Positions 8,503 through 18,075 of a stretch of 64,000 nucleotides of DNA are shown piece by piece. The position numbers and the translations under genes are program-made. Within the stretch, counting starts at the first letter, position 1, and the number at the start of each line of letters is the position of its first letter. The notes beneath the pieces were generated by a model, which was given only the letters and a program-made list of their open reading frames with translations, was not told the DNA's origin and made no database searches. Source of the stretch: Amycolatopsis nivea (GTDB lineage: Bacteria > Actinomycetota > Actinomycetes > Mycobacteriales > Pseudonocardiaceae); NCBI RefSeq assembly GCF_004522235.1, contig NZ_SDLT01000001.1:1-64000 (forward strand), in the 5' to 3' direction.

Positions 8503-9138
8503 GTGGCGACAGCTACGGGAGCACGGCCGGCGGTCGGCGTGCTCGCCCTGCAAGGCGCCGTGCGCGAGCACGTCGCGATGCTGGAGAGCGCGGGGGCGCG
8601 CGCGGTTCCGGTGCGCCGCCCGTCCGAGCTGTCCCGAGTGGACGGCCTGGTGCTGCCGGGCGGGGAGTCCACCACGATGTCGCGGCTGCTCGAGACCTTC
8701 GAGCTGCTCGAACCGCTGCGCGAGCGGATCGCCGGCGGCCTGCCCGCGTTCGGCTCGTGCGCCGGGATGATCCTGCTGGCCCGCCAGGTGCTCGACGGGC
8801 GCCCGGACCAGCAGCAGCTCGGCGGGCTCGACGTCGTCGTGCGCCGCAACGCGTTCGGCAGGCAGGTCGACTCCTTCGAGGCCGACCTCCCGTTCGCCGG
8901 GCTGCCCGGCGGGCCGCTGCACGCGGTGTTCATCCGGGCCCCGTGGGTCGAGAAGGCGGGAGCCGGGGTCGAGGTGCTGGCCACCGTGCCGGACCCGGAG
9001 GACCCGCCGGACGGGCCGAGGGCGGATAGGATCGTCGCCGTCCGGCAGGGGGCGGTGGTGGCCACGGCGTTCCACCCGGAGATCACCCGGGACGAGCGCG
9101 TGCACCGGCTGTTCGTCGAGCTCGTGCGGAAAGCCTGA
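8503..9138 (+). CDS. pdxT: Pyridoxal 5'-phosphate synthase, glutaminase subunit PdxT
   Basis: Class I glutamine amidotransferase that hydrolyses glutamine and channels ammonia to PdxS. It has 211 residues with [13 protein letters not shown] at the N-terminus, LPGGESTTM, the nucleophile Cys in [11 protein letters not shown], and the His-Glu pair in [14 protein letters not shown] precedes the GTG start by 5 bases. It faces away from pdxS across the gap with the AAGTGG repeats and is followed by yebC in the same direction. Confidence 0.95.
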   Translation: MATATGARPAVGVLALQGAVREHVAMLESAGARAVPVRRPSELSRVDGLVLPGGESTTMSRLLETFELLEPLRERIAGGLPAFGSCAGMILLARQVLDGRPDQQQLGGLDVVVRRNAFGRQVDSFEADLPFAGLPGGPLHAVFIRAPWVEKAGAGVEVLATVPDPEDPPDGPRADRIVAVRQGAVVATAFHPEITRDERVHRLFVELVRKA

Positions 9139-9197
9139 GCAAGGATTGCGGCGGCCGCGCCGGGAGGCACGCGGCCGCGGGAACAGATGGAGGAAAG

Positions 9198-9953
9198 ATG
9201 AGCGGCCACTCCAAGTGGGCCACGACGAAGCACAAGAAGGCGAACCTCGACGCCAAGCGGGGCAAGCTCTTCGCGCGGCTGATCAAGAACATCGAGGTCG
9301 CCGCCCGCACCGGGACCGGGGGAGGGGACCCGGACGGCAACCCCACGCTGTACGACGCCATCCAGAAGGCGAAGAAGAACTCCGTCCCGCAGGACAACAT
9401 CGAGCGCGCGCGCAAGCGCGGCGCCGGCGAGGAGGCGGGCGGCGCCGACTGGCAGAACATCACGTACGAGGGCTACGGCCCGAACGGCGTGGCGGTGCTG
9501 ATCGAGTGCCTCACCGACAACAAGAACCGCGCCGCGATGGAGGTCCGTACCGCGCTCACGCGCAACAACGGCTCGCTCGCCGACCCGGGTTCGGTCGCCT
9601 ACATGTTCAACCGCAAGGGCGTCGTGATCATGCCCAAGGCGGACGCGACCGAGGACGACGTCCTCATGGCGGTCCTCGACGCGGGCGCCGAGGAGGTCAA
9701 CGACCTCGACGAGAGCTTCGAGATCGTCTCCGAGGGCACCGACCTCGTCCCGGTCCGCAAGGCGCTGCAGGAAGCCGGGTTCGAGTACGAATCGGCCGAG
9801 CTGACCTTCCTGCCGTCGGTGAGCGTGCCGCTCGACGTCGACGGCGCGAAGAAGGTCTTCAAGCTGATCGACGCGCTCGAGGACTGCGACGACGTGCAGA
9901 ACGTCTATGCCAACTTCGACGTCTCCGACGAGGTCATGGCCGAGGTGGACTGA
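9198..9953 (+). CDS. yebC: YebC/TACO1-family protein
   Basis: 251 residues beginning [15 protein letters not shown], the family hallmark, with the central [12 protein letters not shown] segment and the usual full length. Members act in translation of difficult (proline-rich) stretches and some have been reported as DNA-binding regulators. GGAGGAAAG lies 4 bases upstream of the ATG. It sits between pdxT and the ruv genes, as in many Actinobacteria, and is followed by a strong terminator. Confidence 0.95.
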   Translation: MSGHSKWATTKHKKANLDAKRGKLFARLIKNIEVAARTGTGGGDPDGNPTLYDAIQKAKKNSVPQDNIERARKRGAGEEAGGADWQNITYEGYGPNGVAVLIECLTDNKNRAAMEVRTALTRNNGSLADPGSVAYMFNRKGVVIMPKADATEDDVLMAVLDAGAEEVNDLDESFEIVSEGTDLVPVRKALQEAGFEYESAELTFLPSVSVPLDVDGAKKVFKLIDALEDCDDVQNVYANFDVSDEVMAEVD

Positions 9954-9970
9954 TCCAATCGCACGCGACA

Positions 9971-10008
9971 CGGCCGCGCCCCCGGCACTCCGGGGGCGCG
10001 GCCGTTTT
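9971..10008 (+). terminator. Strong intrinsic terminator after yebC
   Basis: CGGCCGCGCCCCCGG and CCGGGGGCGCGGCCG pair perfectly over a 4-base loop, followed by TTTTC. It ends the pdxT-yebC transcript 17 bases after the yebC stop. Confidence 0.9.
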
Positions 10009-10112
10009 CGTGCAAGATTTCCCTTGCCGCGCAACGGAAACCGCGAAAATCCTTGGCGCAGGCGGAAAATGACCGGCGCGGGGACTGGGCTCGGGCGCGC
10101 GGGTGGGGCAGA

Positions 10113-10634
10113 ATGTCCGCCGTGACGACCTCCGCCCTCACCGAGCAAGAGCAGAGCCTCATCGCCTGGATCGAGACCCAGGCAAGGGAACGGGGCAACG
10201 CGGTCATCGCCGTGCCCGCCGACGACCAAGGGGCCGGCTACTGCTTCACCGCGTGCGCGTGGGCGTTGCACAACGTGCCCGAAGCGGTCGTGATCGGGCT
10301 GCCCGACCACATGGCCCCGGTGCTGCTCGACGCGTACGTCGACCGCTCCGCCAACGGCGAGATCTTCGAGGTCGGCAAACGCTACGACGATTTCTTCGAG
10401 GGCGCGCCGGTGATCTTCGAGCGCGTCGCGAAAGGCCACTACCCGGAGTACTTCGGGTCCGCGTTCCTCGTCTACCCGGACGGCGACTTCCCGGCGCTGC
10501 AGATGATCGTCGCGACGCCGGACGGGCACTTCCCGTGGCACGCCGACGCGCCCGAGGGCTTCGCCGAATGGCAGCCGGTGCTCACCGAAAGCGGCGACCC
10601 GGAGAGCTGGACCCCCGGCGTCGACGGCCCCTGA
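10113..10634 (+). CDS. DUF4262-domain protein
   Basis: 173-residue cytosolic protein resembling DUF4262. After a short tail it contains GYCFTACAWALHNVPEAVVIGLPD, a core rich in aromatic and acidic residues, and the end FPWHADAPEGF. No biochemical role is established for the family as far as I know. An ATG at 10113 and a GTG three codons later are both possible starts; neither has a strong Shine-Dalgarno. It lies between the yebC terminator and a convergent cupin gene, within the otherwise conserved yebC-ruvC interval. Confidence 0.7.
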   Translation: MSAVTTSALTEQEQSLIAWIETQARERGNAVIAVPADDQGAGYCFTACAWALHNVPEAVVIGLPDHMAPVLLDAYVDRSANGEIFEVGKRYDDFFEGAPVIFERVAKGHYPEYFGSAFLVYPDGDFPALQMIVATPDGHFPWHADAPEGFAEWQPVLTESGDPESWTPGVDGP

Positions 10635-10647
10635 CCGCGGCTCGCGG

Positions 10648-11100
10648 CTAGCCCAGCGCGGCCAGGTCGTCGGCGGCGTCCGGAAAGCGCTCGGCCAGCG
10701 TCGCCGGATCCGCGAACTCCACGCAGTCGTCGGTATACGGCGGCACCACGACGGTGCCGAGCAGGCTCCACGCGCCCAGCGACACCGTGGCCTGCCATGT
10801 CCCCGCGGGCACCACCACCTGCGGGCGTTCCCCGGCGGCCACGTCGCTGCCCAGCACCGGGCGCGTCACCTCGCCGTCCGGATGCAGCAGGAGCATCCGC
10901 GCGGGCGAACCGGCGTGGTGCACGAACACCTCGACCCGGTCGAGCCGGTGCGGCGCGGAGATTTCGGGCGCGGTGAGCAGGTAATAGATCGCCGAACCTT
11001 CGGGGGCGCGCCAGCTTTCCGCGAACCGGCCGCCCTCCACCGGCAACGGTTCCAGCCCCAGGCGCTTGACGTAGTCCTCCGGTCCCGGCATGCGCCCCAT
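10648..11100 (-). CDS. DUF985/cupin_5-family protein
   Basis: 150-residue single-domain cupin. The fold is indicated by EGGRFAESWR, IYYLLTAPEISAPHRLDRVE, the metal-site-like VHHAGSP, and the second half VVPAGTWQATVSLG. The family is related to a plant/fungal epimerase-like cupin of unclear substrate. The ATG at 11100 is chosen over one three codons downstream only by position; both lack a good ribosome site. It converges on the DUF4262 gene and diverges from ruvC. Confidence 0.75.
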   Translation of the reverse strand: MGRMPGPEDYVKRLGLEPLPVEGGRFAESWRAPEGSAIYYLLTAPEISAPHRLDRVEVFVHHAGSPARMLLLHPDGEVTRPVLGSDVAAGERPQVVVPAGTWQATVSLGAWSLLGTVVVPPYTDDCVEFADPATLAERFPDAADDLAALG

Positions 11101-11225
11101 CGTGCTCGCGGAGCGGATCCGGCGTCCACCTCGGCCGCCGTTTTCGCGTGTCCGTCCGCCGGGCCGCGCTCGGCGACCGTTAGCCTGCATCTCGAACTAA
11201 TGTTCGCGCGGGCGAAGGAGAAACG

Positions 11226-11828
11226 GTGCGGGTGCTCGGGGTCGACCCCGGTCTGACCAGGTGCGGCCTCGGCGTGGTCGACGGCGGCAAGGGCCGGTCC
11301 GTGCGCCCGGTCGCGGTCGGGGTCGTGCGCACGCCCGCCGACCAGGATCTCGCGCAGCGGCTGCTCGGCGTCGCCGACGAGGTGGAGCGCTGGCTCGACA
11401 AGTACCGGCCCGAAGCGGTCGCCGTCGAGCGGGTGTTCGCGCAGCACAACGTCCGCACCGCGATGGGCACCGCGCAGGCGGGCGGGGTCGTGGCGCTGTC
11501 GGCGGCGCGGCGCGGGCTGCCGGTCGTCTTCCACACGCCCAGCGAGGTCAAGGCCGCCGTCACCGGGTCCGGCCGCGCGGACAAAGCACAGGTCACCACC
11601 ATGGTGATGCGGCTGCTCGGGCTCGAGGTCAAACCGCATCCGGCGGACGCGGCCGACGCGCTCGCGCTCGCCATCTGCCACCTCTGGCGCGAGCCGATGC
11701 GGGTGCGGCTCGCCGAGGCCGAGGCCCGCGCGGCGGAACTGGTCCGCGCCCACAAGGCGCGGCTCGCGGCAGCGGCCAAGGCGGCCGGAACCACCACGAA
11801 GCAGAACGAAACAGGAGCACGACGATGA
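11226..11828 (+). CDS. ruvC: Holliday junction resolvase RuvC
   Basis: Endonuclease that cuts Holliday junctions after RuvAB branch migration. It has 200 residues. The RNase H-like active site is visible: [13 protein letters not shown] (first Asp), VAVERVF (Glu), and the C-terminal [12 protein letters not shown] (Asp pair). GAAGGAGAAAC precedes the GTG start. Its stop overlaps the ruvA ATG by 4 bases, so it is first in a ruvC-ruvA-ruvB operon. Confidence 0.96.
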   Translation: MRVLGVDPGLTRCGLGVVDGGKGRSVRPVAVGVVRTPADQDLAQRLLGVADEVERWLDKYRPEAVAVERVFAQHNVRTAMGTAQAGGVVALSAARRGLPVVFHTPSEVKAAVTGSGRADKAQVTTMVMRLLGLEVKPHPADAADALALAICHLWREPMRVRLAEAEARAAELVRAHKARLAAAAKAAGTTTKQNETGARR

Positions 11829-12421
11829 TCTCCTCGGTACGCGGCGAAGTGCTGTCCGTCGGGCTCGACCACGTGGTGGTCGAGGTCGGCGGCGTCGGCC
11901 TCGCCGTGCAGGCCACCCCGGCGACGCTGGCCACGCTGCGCCGCGGCGAGCAGACGCGGCTGCACACCGCGCTGGTCGTGCGCGAGGATTCGCTGACCCT
12001 CTTCGGGTTCGCCGAGGAGGACGCGCGCGAGCTGTTCGGCCTGCTCCAGACGGTGTCCGGGATCGGGCCGCGGCTCGCGCTGGCGACGCTGGCCGTGCTG
12101 GAGCCGGACAAGCTGCGCGCGGCGCTCGTCGAAGGCAACATCACCGTGCTCACCCAGGTCCCCGGCATCGGCCGCAAGGGGGCCGAACGGCTCAGCCTCG
12201 AACTGCGGGACAAGGTCACCGCGCTCGGCGGCGCCGCCGACGCCCCGGTGGTGACCGCGCCCGGCGCGCTGCGCGGCGAGGTGGTCGAAGCGCTGGCCGG
12301 GCTCGGGTTCCCGGCCAAGCAGGCCGAGCAGGCGGTGGACAAGGTGCTGTCCGAGGGCGACGGGCACACCACGTCGTCGGTGCTGCGCGCGGCGCTGGCC
12401 GCGCTGGGCCGCAAGCGGTAG
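11825..12421 (+). CDS. ruvA: Holliday junction branch migration protein RuvA
   Basis: Tetrameric junction-binding protein, 198 residues: N-terminal OB domain ([13 protein letters not shown]), two helix-hairpin-helix motifs (VSGIGPRLA and [12 protein letters not shown]), and a C-terminal RuvB-contacting domain ([15 protein letters not shown]) after an Ala/Pro linker. It is translationally coupled to ruvC through ATGA and ends 6 bases before ruvB. Confidence 0.96.
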   Translation: MISSVRGEVLSVGLDHVVVEVGGVGLAVQATPATLATLRRGEQTRLHTALVVREDSLTLFGFAEEDARELFGLLQTVSGIGPRLALATLAVLEPDKLRAALVEGNITVLTQVPGIGRKGAERLSLELRDKVTALGGAADAPVVTAPGALRGEVVEALAGLGFPAKQAEQAVDKVLSEGDGHTTSSVLRAALAALGRKR

Positions 12422-12427
12422 CCGCCG

Positions 12428-13516
12428 ATGAACCACGAAGTCACCGAGTTCGACACCGGCGGGTACGAGGCGGACGACGAAACCCTGTCCGCGCTCGCCC
12501 AGACCGGCGAACGCGACCTGGAAACCTCGCTCCGGCCGCGCAAACTGGACGAGTTCGTCGGCCAGGAACGCGTCCGCGAGCAGCTGGAACTGGTGCTGGA
12601 GAGCGCCCGGCGGCGCGACGTCCCGCCCGACCACGTGCTGCTGTCCGGCCCGCCCGGCCTCGGCAAGACGAGCATGGCGATGATCGTCGCCGCCGAACTG
12701 GGCGCGGCCATCCGGATCACCTCCGGGCCCGCCCTGGAACGCGCGGGCGACCTGGCCGCGATGCTGTCCAACCTCGCGCCCGGCGACGTCCTGTTCATCG
12801 ACGAGATCCACCGCATCGCCCGGCCCGCCGAGGAGATGCTGTACCTCGCGATGGAGGACTTCCGGGTCGACGTCGTCGTCGGCAAGGGGCCGGGGGCGAC
12901 CAGCATCCCGCTGGAGATCGCGCCGTTCACGCTGGTCGGGGCCACCACCCGGTCCGGATCGCTGACCGGGCCGCTGCGCGACCGGTTCGGCTTCACCGGC
13001 CAGATGGAGTTCTACTCCGCGGCCGAGCTCGAACTGGTCGTCCGCCGCGCCGCGACCATCCTCGGCATCGAAATCGACCGCGACGGCTGCGCCGAGATCG
13101 CCGGCCGCTCGCGCGGCACCCCGCGCATCGCCAACCGGCTGCTGCGCCGGGTCCGCGACTACGCCGAGGTGCGCGCCGACGGCAAGGTGACCCTGGACGT
13201 CGCGCAGGCCGCGCTGAAGGTCTACGACGTCGACGAACTGGGCCTGGACCGGCTGGACCGGGCCGTGCTCGGCGCGCTGACCCGCTCGTTCGGCGGGGGA
13301 CCGGTGGGCATTTCGACGCTCGCGGTCGCCGTCGGCGAGGAGGCCACCACCGTCGAGGAGGTGTGCGAGCCTTACCTGGTCCGGGCCGGTATGCTCGCCC
13401 GCACTCCGCGCGGCCGGGTCGCGACCGCGGCCGCGTGGCACCACCTCGGGCTCGTGCCGCCGCCGGAAGCGGGACGTCCCGAGGCGGGCGGTCCGACGCT
13501 GTTCGACCAGGCCTGA
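12428..13516 (+). CDS. ruvB: Holliday junction branch migration ATPase RuvB
   Basis: AAA+ motor of RuvAB, 362 residues. Seen are the N-terminal [13 protein letters not shown], Walker [11 protein letters not shown], Walker B LFIDEIHR, sensor and arginine finger region [18 protein letters not shown], and the winged-helix end [16 protein letters not shown]. It has a slightly extended acidic N-terminus. It is third gene of the ruv operon, 6 bases after ruvA. Confidence 0.97.
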   Translation: MNHEVTEFDTGGYEADDETLSALAQTGERDLETSLRPRKLDEFVGQERVREQLELVLESARRRDVPPDHVLLSGPPGLGKTSMAMIVAAELGAAIRITSGPALERAGDLAAMLSNLAPGDVLFIDEIHRIARPAEEMLYLAMEDFRVDVVVGKGPGATSIPLEIAPFTLVGATTRSGSLTGPLRDRFGFTGQMEFYSAAELELVVRRAATILGIEIDRDGCAEIAGRSRGTPRIANRLLRRVRDYAEVRADGKVTLDVAQAALKVYDVDELGLDRLDRAVLGALTRSFGGGPVGISTLAVAVGEEATTVEEVCEPYLVRAGMLARTPRGRVATAAAWHHLGLVPPPEAGRPEAGGPTLFDQA

Positions 13517-13634
13517 CAAGGGCGGACAGCGGCCCGGGTGGTGGCGTTTCCGCCGGTACCTGGCACACTCGAACACAGCACATCCGTCGAAACCGGACGC
13601 GGGCAGCCGAGAAAGGCGTCCGTCGAGGAGAGTC

Positions 13635-14069
13635 ATGAACCAGTTACTGCTGCCGTTGCTGCTGCTGCTCGTGGTGGCCGTGCCGCTCGTCATGGGCACC
13701 CGCAAGCAGAAGAAGCAGCAGGCGGCTCAGCAGGAGATGCAGAACAGCATCGCCCCGGGCGACCGCGTGATGACCACGTCGGGCCTGTACGGCACGGTCG
13801 CCGACACGAGCAGCGAAACCACGATCGACATCGAGATCGCGCCGGGCGTCGTCACCACCTGGCTGCGGCTCGCGGTGCGCGAGAAGGTCGAGCCGGTCGT
13901 CGAGACCGAGGAGAACGAGGACTCGGCCGAGACCGAGACCGCGGGCATCGAGTCGGCCGCGCCCGCCGCGTCGGCTTCGGAGGCCCCGGCCCAGGAGTCG
14001 ATCTCCGCCGAGGAGAAGCAGACCTCCGGTGCGCAGGTGGCGCCCCCGCTCGAGCACGGGAAGAAGTAG
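13635..14069 (+). CDS. yajC: Preprotein translocase accessory subunit YajC
   Basis: 144-residue single-pass membrane protein of the SecDF-YajC complex. One N-terminal hydrophobic helix (LLLPLLLLLVVAVPLVMG) is followed by KQKKQ and the conserved IAPGDRVMTTSGLYGTV. A long acidic, Ala/Ser-rich tail follows, typical of actinobacteria. It is preceded by GAGGAGAG 5 bases before the ATG and separated from secD by a hairpin, so secD probably has its own promoter. Confidence 0.93.
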   Translation: MNQLLLPLLLLLVVAVPLVMGTRKQKKQQAAQQEMQNSIAPGDRVMTTSGLYGTVADTSSETTIDIEIAPGVVTTWLRLAVREKVEPVVETEENEDSAETETAGIESAAPAASASEAPAQESISAEEKQTSGAQVAPPLEHGKK

Positions 14070-14137
14070 CCCCCGGGCTTCACCGGGCAGTGATCCGCCC
14101 ACAGCCTACGAAAGTCGGTACGGGCGAACGCCGGGCT

Positions 14138-14171
14138 CACGCAGCACCGAGTACTGTCTCGGTGCTGCGTG
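14138..14171 (+). terminator. Hairpin between yajC and secD
   Basis: CACGCAGCACCGAG and CTCGGTGCTGCGTG form a perfect 14-bp stem with a 6-base loop, without a T-run. It probably ends or attenuates the ruv-yajC transcript ahead of secD. Confidence 0.7.
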
Positions 14172-14287
14172 CGTGTCCGCCGTCATAGTTCACGCCCAGC
14201 CGCGTCCGGGGGACCCCCTTCCGGCTCGCGCACCCGAACCACTTGGGGTCCATCCAGTCCGTGCCAGTTCGAGGAGACCGAAGCACA

Positions 14288-16009
14288 GTGGCACCATCGG
14301 CCGGGCATCTCCGCCCGGGACGCTATCTCGCCTTCTTCGCCCTGATCGTGGTCGTGCTGTACGCCTTGGTGTTCTTCACCGGCAGCGGCAAAGCGACGCC
14401 GAAACTCGGCATCGACCTGCAGGGCGGCACCCGGGTCACGCTCACCGCGCGCACGCCCGACGGCGGCCAGCCCACCCGCGACTCGCTGAACCAGGCGCGC
14501 CAGATCATCGAGACCCGCGTCAACGGGATCGGCGTCGGCGGCACCGAGGTGGTGCTCGACGGCAACAACATCGTGATCACCGTGCCGGGCGAGCAGGGCG
14601 ACGAGGCGAAGAACCTGGGCCGGACCGCCAAGCTCGGGATCCGCGAGGTGATCACCTCGGTCCCGAACACCCCGGCCGCGCCGCCCTCGGCTCCCGCCTC
14701 CGGCGCCCCGAGTGCCCCGGCGACCGCGCCGAGCAAGCCCGCCGGCGGCGGGGGAGCGGAAGGCGCCCCGGCGCAGCAGCCGCCGAGCACGACGCCGTCG
14801 GCCCCGGCCTCGGGAGCAGGCGGCCAGGACGCGGGCAAGAACCCGATCGAGCAGGCCCGCGCCGTGCGCCAGGCTCCCGCGCTGATGCCGAAGGACCCGA
14901 AGAACCAGCAGGAGGCCGCCGCCGCGCAGGCCGCGCAGCAGAAGGCGCTCGCCGCGCTCACCTGCGCGCCGAACGCCGCGGACCCGCTGGAGGGCAACGA
15001 CCTGCCGAACCAGCCGCTGGTCACCTGCGGCGACAAGGACGCCACCAAGTACGTGCTCGGCCCGGAGATCATCCCCGGCACCGAGATCGCCAACGCCAAC
15101 TCCGGCTACGACCAGCAGCGCGGCCAGTGGATCGTCGACCTGAGCTTCAAGAGCGCGGGCGGCAAGACCTGGGGCGACTTCACGTCGGCCAACATCGGCA
15201 AGCAGGCGGCGTTCGTGCTCGACACGGACGTGGTGTCCGCGCCGACCGTGCAGAACGCCATCCTCGGCGGCAACACGCAGATCACCGGCAAGTTCACCCA
15301 GACCGACGCGAAGAACCTGGCGGACATCCTCAAGTACGGTTCGCTGCCGCTGTCGTTCGACTCGTCCGACGCCACCACGGTGTCCGCGACGCTGGGCTAC
15401 GCCTCGCTGCAGGCGGGCCTGATCGCCGGCGCGATCGGCCTCGCGGTCGTGTTCGTCTACTGCCTGTTCTACTACCGGCTGCTCGGCATCCTCACGATCT
15501 GGTCGCTGGTGCTGTCCGGCCTGCTCGTCTACGCGGTGCTGGTGCTGCTCGGGAGGTGGATCGGGTACACGCTCGACCTCGCGGGCGTCGCCGGCCTGAT
15601 CATCGCGATCGGCATCACCGCGGACTCGTTCGTCATCTACTTCGAACGCCTGAAAGACGAGATCCGGGAGGGCCGGACGTTCCGGTCCGCGGTGCCGCGC
15701 GGCTGGGCGAGGGCGCGGCGCACGATCCTGGCCTCGGACGCGGTCAGCTTCCTCGCCGCCGCGATCCTGTACATCATCGCGGTCGGCGACGTGCAGGGCT
15801 TCGCGTTCACCCTCGGCATGTCGACGGTGCTCGACCTGGTGGTCGTCTACCTGGTCACGCATCCGCTCGTGGCGATGGTGTCGACCTCGAAGTCGAAGTT
15901 CCTGTCCAACCCCCGGAATCTCGGCCTCGGCGCCGTCCAGAAGCTCGGCGCGCAGCGCAAGTCCACGCGCCCCGCTCCCGGCCGCCGCGCGAACGTGAAG
16001 GAGGCCTGA
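14288..16009 (+). CDS. secD: Protein translocase subunit SecD
   Basis: Membrane subunit driving late steps of Sec export, 573 residues. There is one N-terminal helix, the large extracytoplasmic domain beginning LGIDLQGGTRVTL, then five helices in the C-terminal third (FDSSDATTVSATLG through GMSTVLDLVVVYLVT). A 100-residue Pro/Ala/Gln-rich insertion (about residues 130-230) is unlike E. coli but usual in high-GC Gram-positives. GTG 14288 is chosen with GAGGAG upstream; an ATG 45 bases earlier is possible. Confidence 0.95.
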   Translation: MAPSAGHLRPGRYLAFFALIVVVLYALVFFTGSGKATPKLGIDLQGGTRVTLTARTPDGGQPTRDSLNQARQIIETRVNGIGVGGTEVVLDGNNIVITVPGEQGDEAKNLGRTAKLGIREVITSVPNTPAAPPSAPASGAPSAPATAPSKPAGGGGAEGAPAQQPPSTTPSAPASGAGGQDAGKNPIEQARAVRQAPALMPKDPKNQQEAAAAQAAQQKALAALTCAPNAADPLEGNDLPNQPLVTCGDKDATKYVLGPEIIPGTEIANANSGYDQQRGQWIVDLSFKSAGGKTWGDFTSANIGKQAAFVLDTDVVSAPTVQNAILGGNTQITGKFTQTDAKNLADILKYGSLPLSFDSSDATTVSATLGYASLQAGLIAGAIGLAVVFVYCLFYYRLLGILTIWSLVLSGLLVYAVLVLLGRWIGYTLDLAGVAGLIIAIGITADSFVIYFERLKDEIREGRTFRSAVPRGWARARRTILASDAVSFLAAAILYIIAVGDVQGFAFTLGMSTVLDLVVVYLVTHPLVAMVSTSKSKFLSNPRNLGLGAVQKLGAQRKSTRPAPGRRANVKEA

Positions 16010-16010
16010 C

Positions 16011-17246
16011 GTGAGCGACGAAACCGCGGGCGTCACCTCGGACAGCCCCGACGGCCCGACCGGCCAGGGCAGCACGGCGGCCAAGCCCGCCAAGAAGGAA
16101 AGCTTCTTCCACCGGCTCTATGTCGGCACCGGCGCGGTCGACATCGTCGGCTCGCGCAAGCGCTGGTACATGTTTTTCGCGCTGCTGCTCCTGGTGTGCA
16201 TCGGCTCGATGATCTTCCGCGGCTTCAACGTCGGCATCGAGTTCGAGGGCGGCACGCAGATCCAGCTGCCCGCGCACGGTTCGCACGGCCAGATCACCCA
16301 GGACCAGGTGATCAAGTCGTTCAACACCGCGCTGGGCGAGGCGCCGGCGGAGACCCAGACGGTCGGCACCGGCAACGCGTCGACCATCCAGACCCGCTCC
16401 GAGACGCTGACCGCGGACCAGGTCGCGAAGGTCAAGAAGCAGATCTTCGAGGACCTCGGCCCGATCGGCAGCAACGGCAAGTCGAGCGAGCAGGCGATCA
16501 GCGACAGCGCGGTGAGCGCGTCGTGGGGCGACGAGATCTCGCGCCAGGCCCTGATCGCGCTCGCCGTGTTCCTGGTCGCCGTCGTGATCTTCCTGGCGAT
16601 CTACTTCGACACCAGGATGGCGTTCGCGGCGCTCATCTCGCTGCTGCACGACATCGTGGTCACCGCGGGCGTGTACTCGCTGGTGGGCTTCGAGGTCACG
16701 CCCGCGACGGTGATCGGCCTGCTGACGATCCTCGGGTTCTCGCTGTACGACACCGTGGTGGTGTTCGACAAGGTCCGGGAGAACACCCGCGGCCTGCTCG
16801 GCCTGTCGCGGCGCACGTACGCGGAGGCGGCGAACCTGGCGCTGAACCAGACCCTGATGCGGTCGTTCAACACCGCGTTCATCGCCCTGCTGCCGATCCT
16901 GGGCCTGCTGATCGTCGGCTACATCCTGCTCGGCTCGGGCACGCTGCAGGACCTGGCGCTGGTGCAGCTCACCGGTACCTTGGTGGGCGTCCTGTCGTCG
17001 GTCGCGCTGGCGACGCCGCTGCTGGTCGACTTCAAGATGCGCGACCCGCAGTACCGCCAGCAGGCCGAGCGCGTCGCCGCCCGCCGGGCGAAGGCAGCCA
17101 AGCGCGAAGCCGCCGACGACGACTTCGACTCGGCCGACGAGGACCAGCTGGCCGCCGAACTCCGCAAGGAGAAGGCCATGGCCGCCGCGGCCGGCGTCCC
17201 GGCGCGGCACCCGAAGCAGCGTCCGTCGGGGAAGAAGAAGCGCTGA
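16011..17246 (+). CDS. secF: Protein translocase subunit SecF
   Basis: Partner of SecD, 411 residues. It contains the first helix after KRWYMFFALLLLV, the conserved FNVGIEFEGGTQIQ periplasmic start, and a C-terminal five-helix bundle with GFSLYDTVVVFDKVREN. A charged cytosolic tail ends in KKKR. The GTG lies one base after the secD stop, so the two are co-translated; apt follows 5 bases downstream. Confidence 0.96.
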   Translation: MSDETAGVTSDSPDGPTGQGSTAAKPAKKESFFHRLYVGTGAVDIVGSRKRWYMFFALLLLVCIGSMIFRGFNVGIEFEGGTQIQLPAHGSHGQITQDQVIKSFNTALGEAPAETQTVGTGNASTIQTRSETLTADQVAKVKKQIFEDLGPIGSNGKSSEQAISDSAVSASWGDEISRQALIALAVFLVAVVIFLAIYFDTRMAFAALISLLHDIVVTAGVYSLVGFEVTPATVIGLLTILGFSLYDTVVVFDKVRENTRGLLGLSRRTYAEAANLALNQTLMRSFNTAFIALLPILGLLIVGYILLGSGTLQDLALVQLTGTLVGVLSSVALATPLLVDFKMRDPQYRQQAERVAARRAKAAKREAADDDFDSADEDQLAAELRKEKAMAAAAGVPARHPKQRPSGKKKR

Positions 17247-17251
17247 CCCCG

Positions 17252-17770
17252 ATGAAGCTCGACGAGGCACTGGACCTGATCGCCGAAGTCCCGGACTTCC
17301 CGGAACCAGGCGTCCTGTTCCGCGATCTCAGCCCGCTGTTCGCCGACGGCCCCGGCTTCGCCGCCGTCGCCGACGCACTGGCGAACACCCTCGACCCGGC
17401 CACCGACCTGGTGGCCGGAGTCGAGGCCCGCGGCTTTCTCTTGGCCGCGGCAGTCGGCTACTCGCGCGGCATGGGCGTGGTGCTGGTAAGGAAACCAGGC
17501 AAACTCCCGTCGGTAGCAGGCCGAGTGGACTACTCCTTGGAGTACGGCACCGCCAGCGTCGAACTCCCCGCCAACGTCGTGAAACCAGGCCAACGCATCG
17601 CAGTCATGGACGACGTCCTGGCCACCGGCGGCACGGTGGCAGCAACGGCGAAACTCCTGGAAGACGCAGGCGCAACGCTCACCGGCGTTTCAGTAGTACT
17701 GGAACTGGCAGCACTCAACGGCCGCGCCGCCCTGGACGGCCGCACAGTGCACACCCTCCGCACCGTCTAG
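17252..17770 (+). CDS. apt: Adenine phosphoribosyltransferase
   Basis: Salvages adenine to AMP with PRPP. It has 172 residues with the N-terminal VPDFPEPGVLFRDLSPL, the flexible loop YSLEYG, and the PRPP-binding VMDDVLATGGT. It is the last gene of the secD-secF-apt run. The second half of the gene is unusually rich in C- and A-ending codons compared with secD/secF (for example many GCA, CCA and GTA codons), part of a local compositional shift described in the findings. Confidence 0.95.
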   Translation: MKLDEALDLIAEVPDFPEPGVLFRDLSPLFADGPGFAAVADALANTLDPATDLVAGVEARGFLLAAAVGYSRGMGVVLVRKPGKLPSVAGRVDYSLEYGTASVELPANVVKPGQRIAVMDDVLATGGTVAATAKLLEDAGATLTGVSVVLELAALNGRAALDGRTVHTLRTV

Positions 17771-17788
17771 CCCCCCGCAGACTTGTCC

Positions 17789-17835
17789 GTGAGGGCCACC
17801 CTCATTGACTCTGATTCCCTGAGGGTTCCCCTCAC
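17789..17835. repeat. Degenerate palindrome of the GGAATC-core family
   Basis: Starts GTGAGGGCCACCCTCA and ends TGAGGGTTCCCCTCAC around TGACTCTGATTCCC. The arms pair with several mismatches. It is the first of four repeat blocks filling the 586-bp gap 17771-18356 between apt and rel, in which no gene is visible. Confidence 0.65.
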
Positions 17836-17850
17836 GCCCATCCACCCGGC

Positions 17851-17900
17851 CGTGAGGGACCCCTTCACGGACTTAGGTTCCCTCAAGGAGCCCTTCACGG
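17851..17900. repeat. Hybrid palindrome of the GGAATC-core family
   Basis: The left half begins like the GTGAGGG subfamily (CGTGAGGGACCCCTTCACGG) and the right half ends like the AAGGAGCCCTTCACGG subfamily. This suggests recombination or patchy decay between two arm types. It is immediately downstream of the previous palindrome. Confidence 0.55.
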
Positions 17901-17934
17901 CCCGCTCGCCCGGCCCGCAGCCGCCGGGATGCCG

Positions 17935-18013
17935 CCCCAATGTGGCATTGGGTGCATCTGACGCACCGAACGCCACATTGGGTGCATCTGACGCACCCAA
18001 TGCCACATTGGGG
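17935..18013. repeat. 79-bp dyad made of 30-bp tandem units
   Basis: The unit ATTGGGTGCATCTGACGCAC occurs at 17947 and 17977, with a third partial copy at 18007 (period 30). The outermost 21 bases at each end (17935-17955 and 17993-18013) are perfect inverted complements, so the block is both a tandem repeat and a palindrome. Confidence 0.8.
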
Positions 18014-18075
18014 CGCTAACCGCACACCGCGAAGCCCACCGCCACTATCCCCAAACCGCGGACCAGCCGCACCGG

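Noticed and set aside
11180-13705. 841-residue minus-strand frame through ruvCAB
   Set aside because: The ruv genes on the plus strand have clear catalytic motifs; the minus frame has none.
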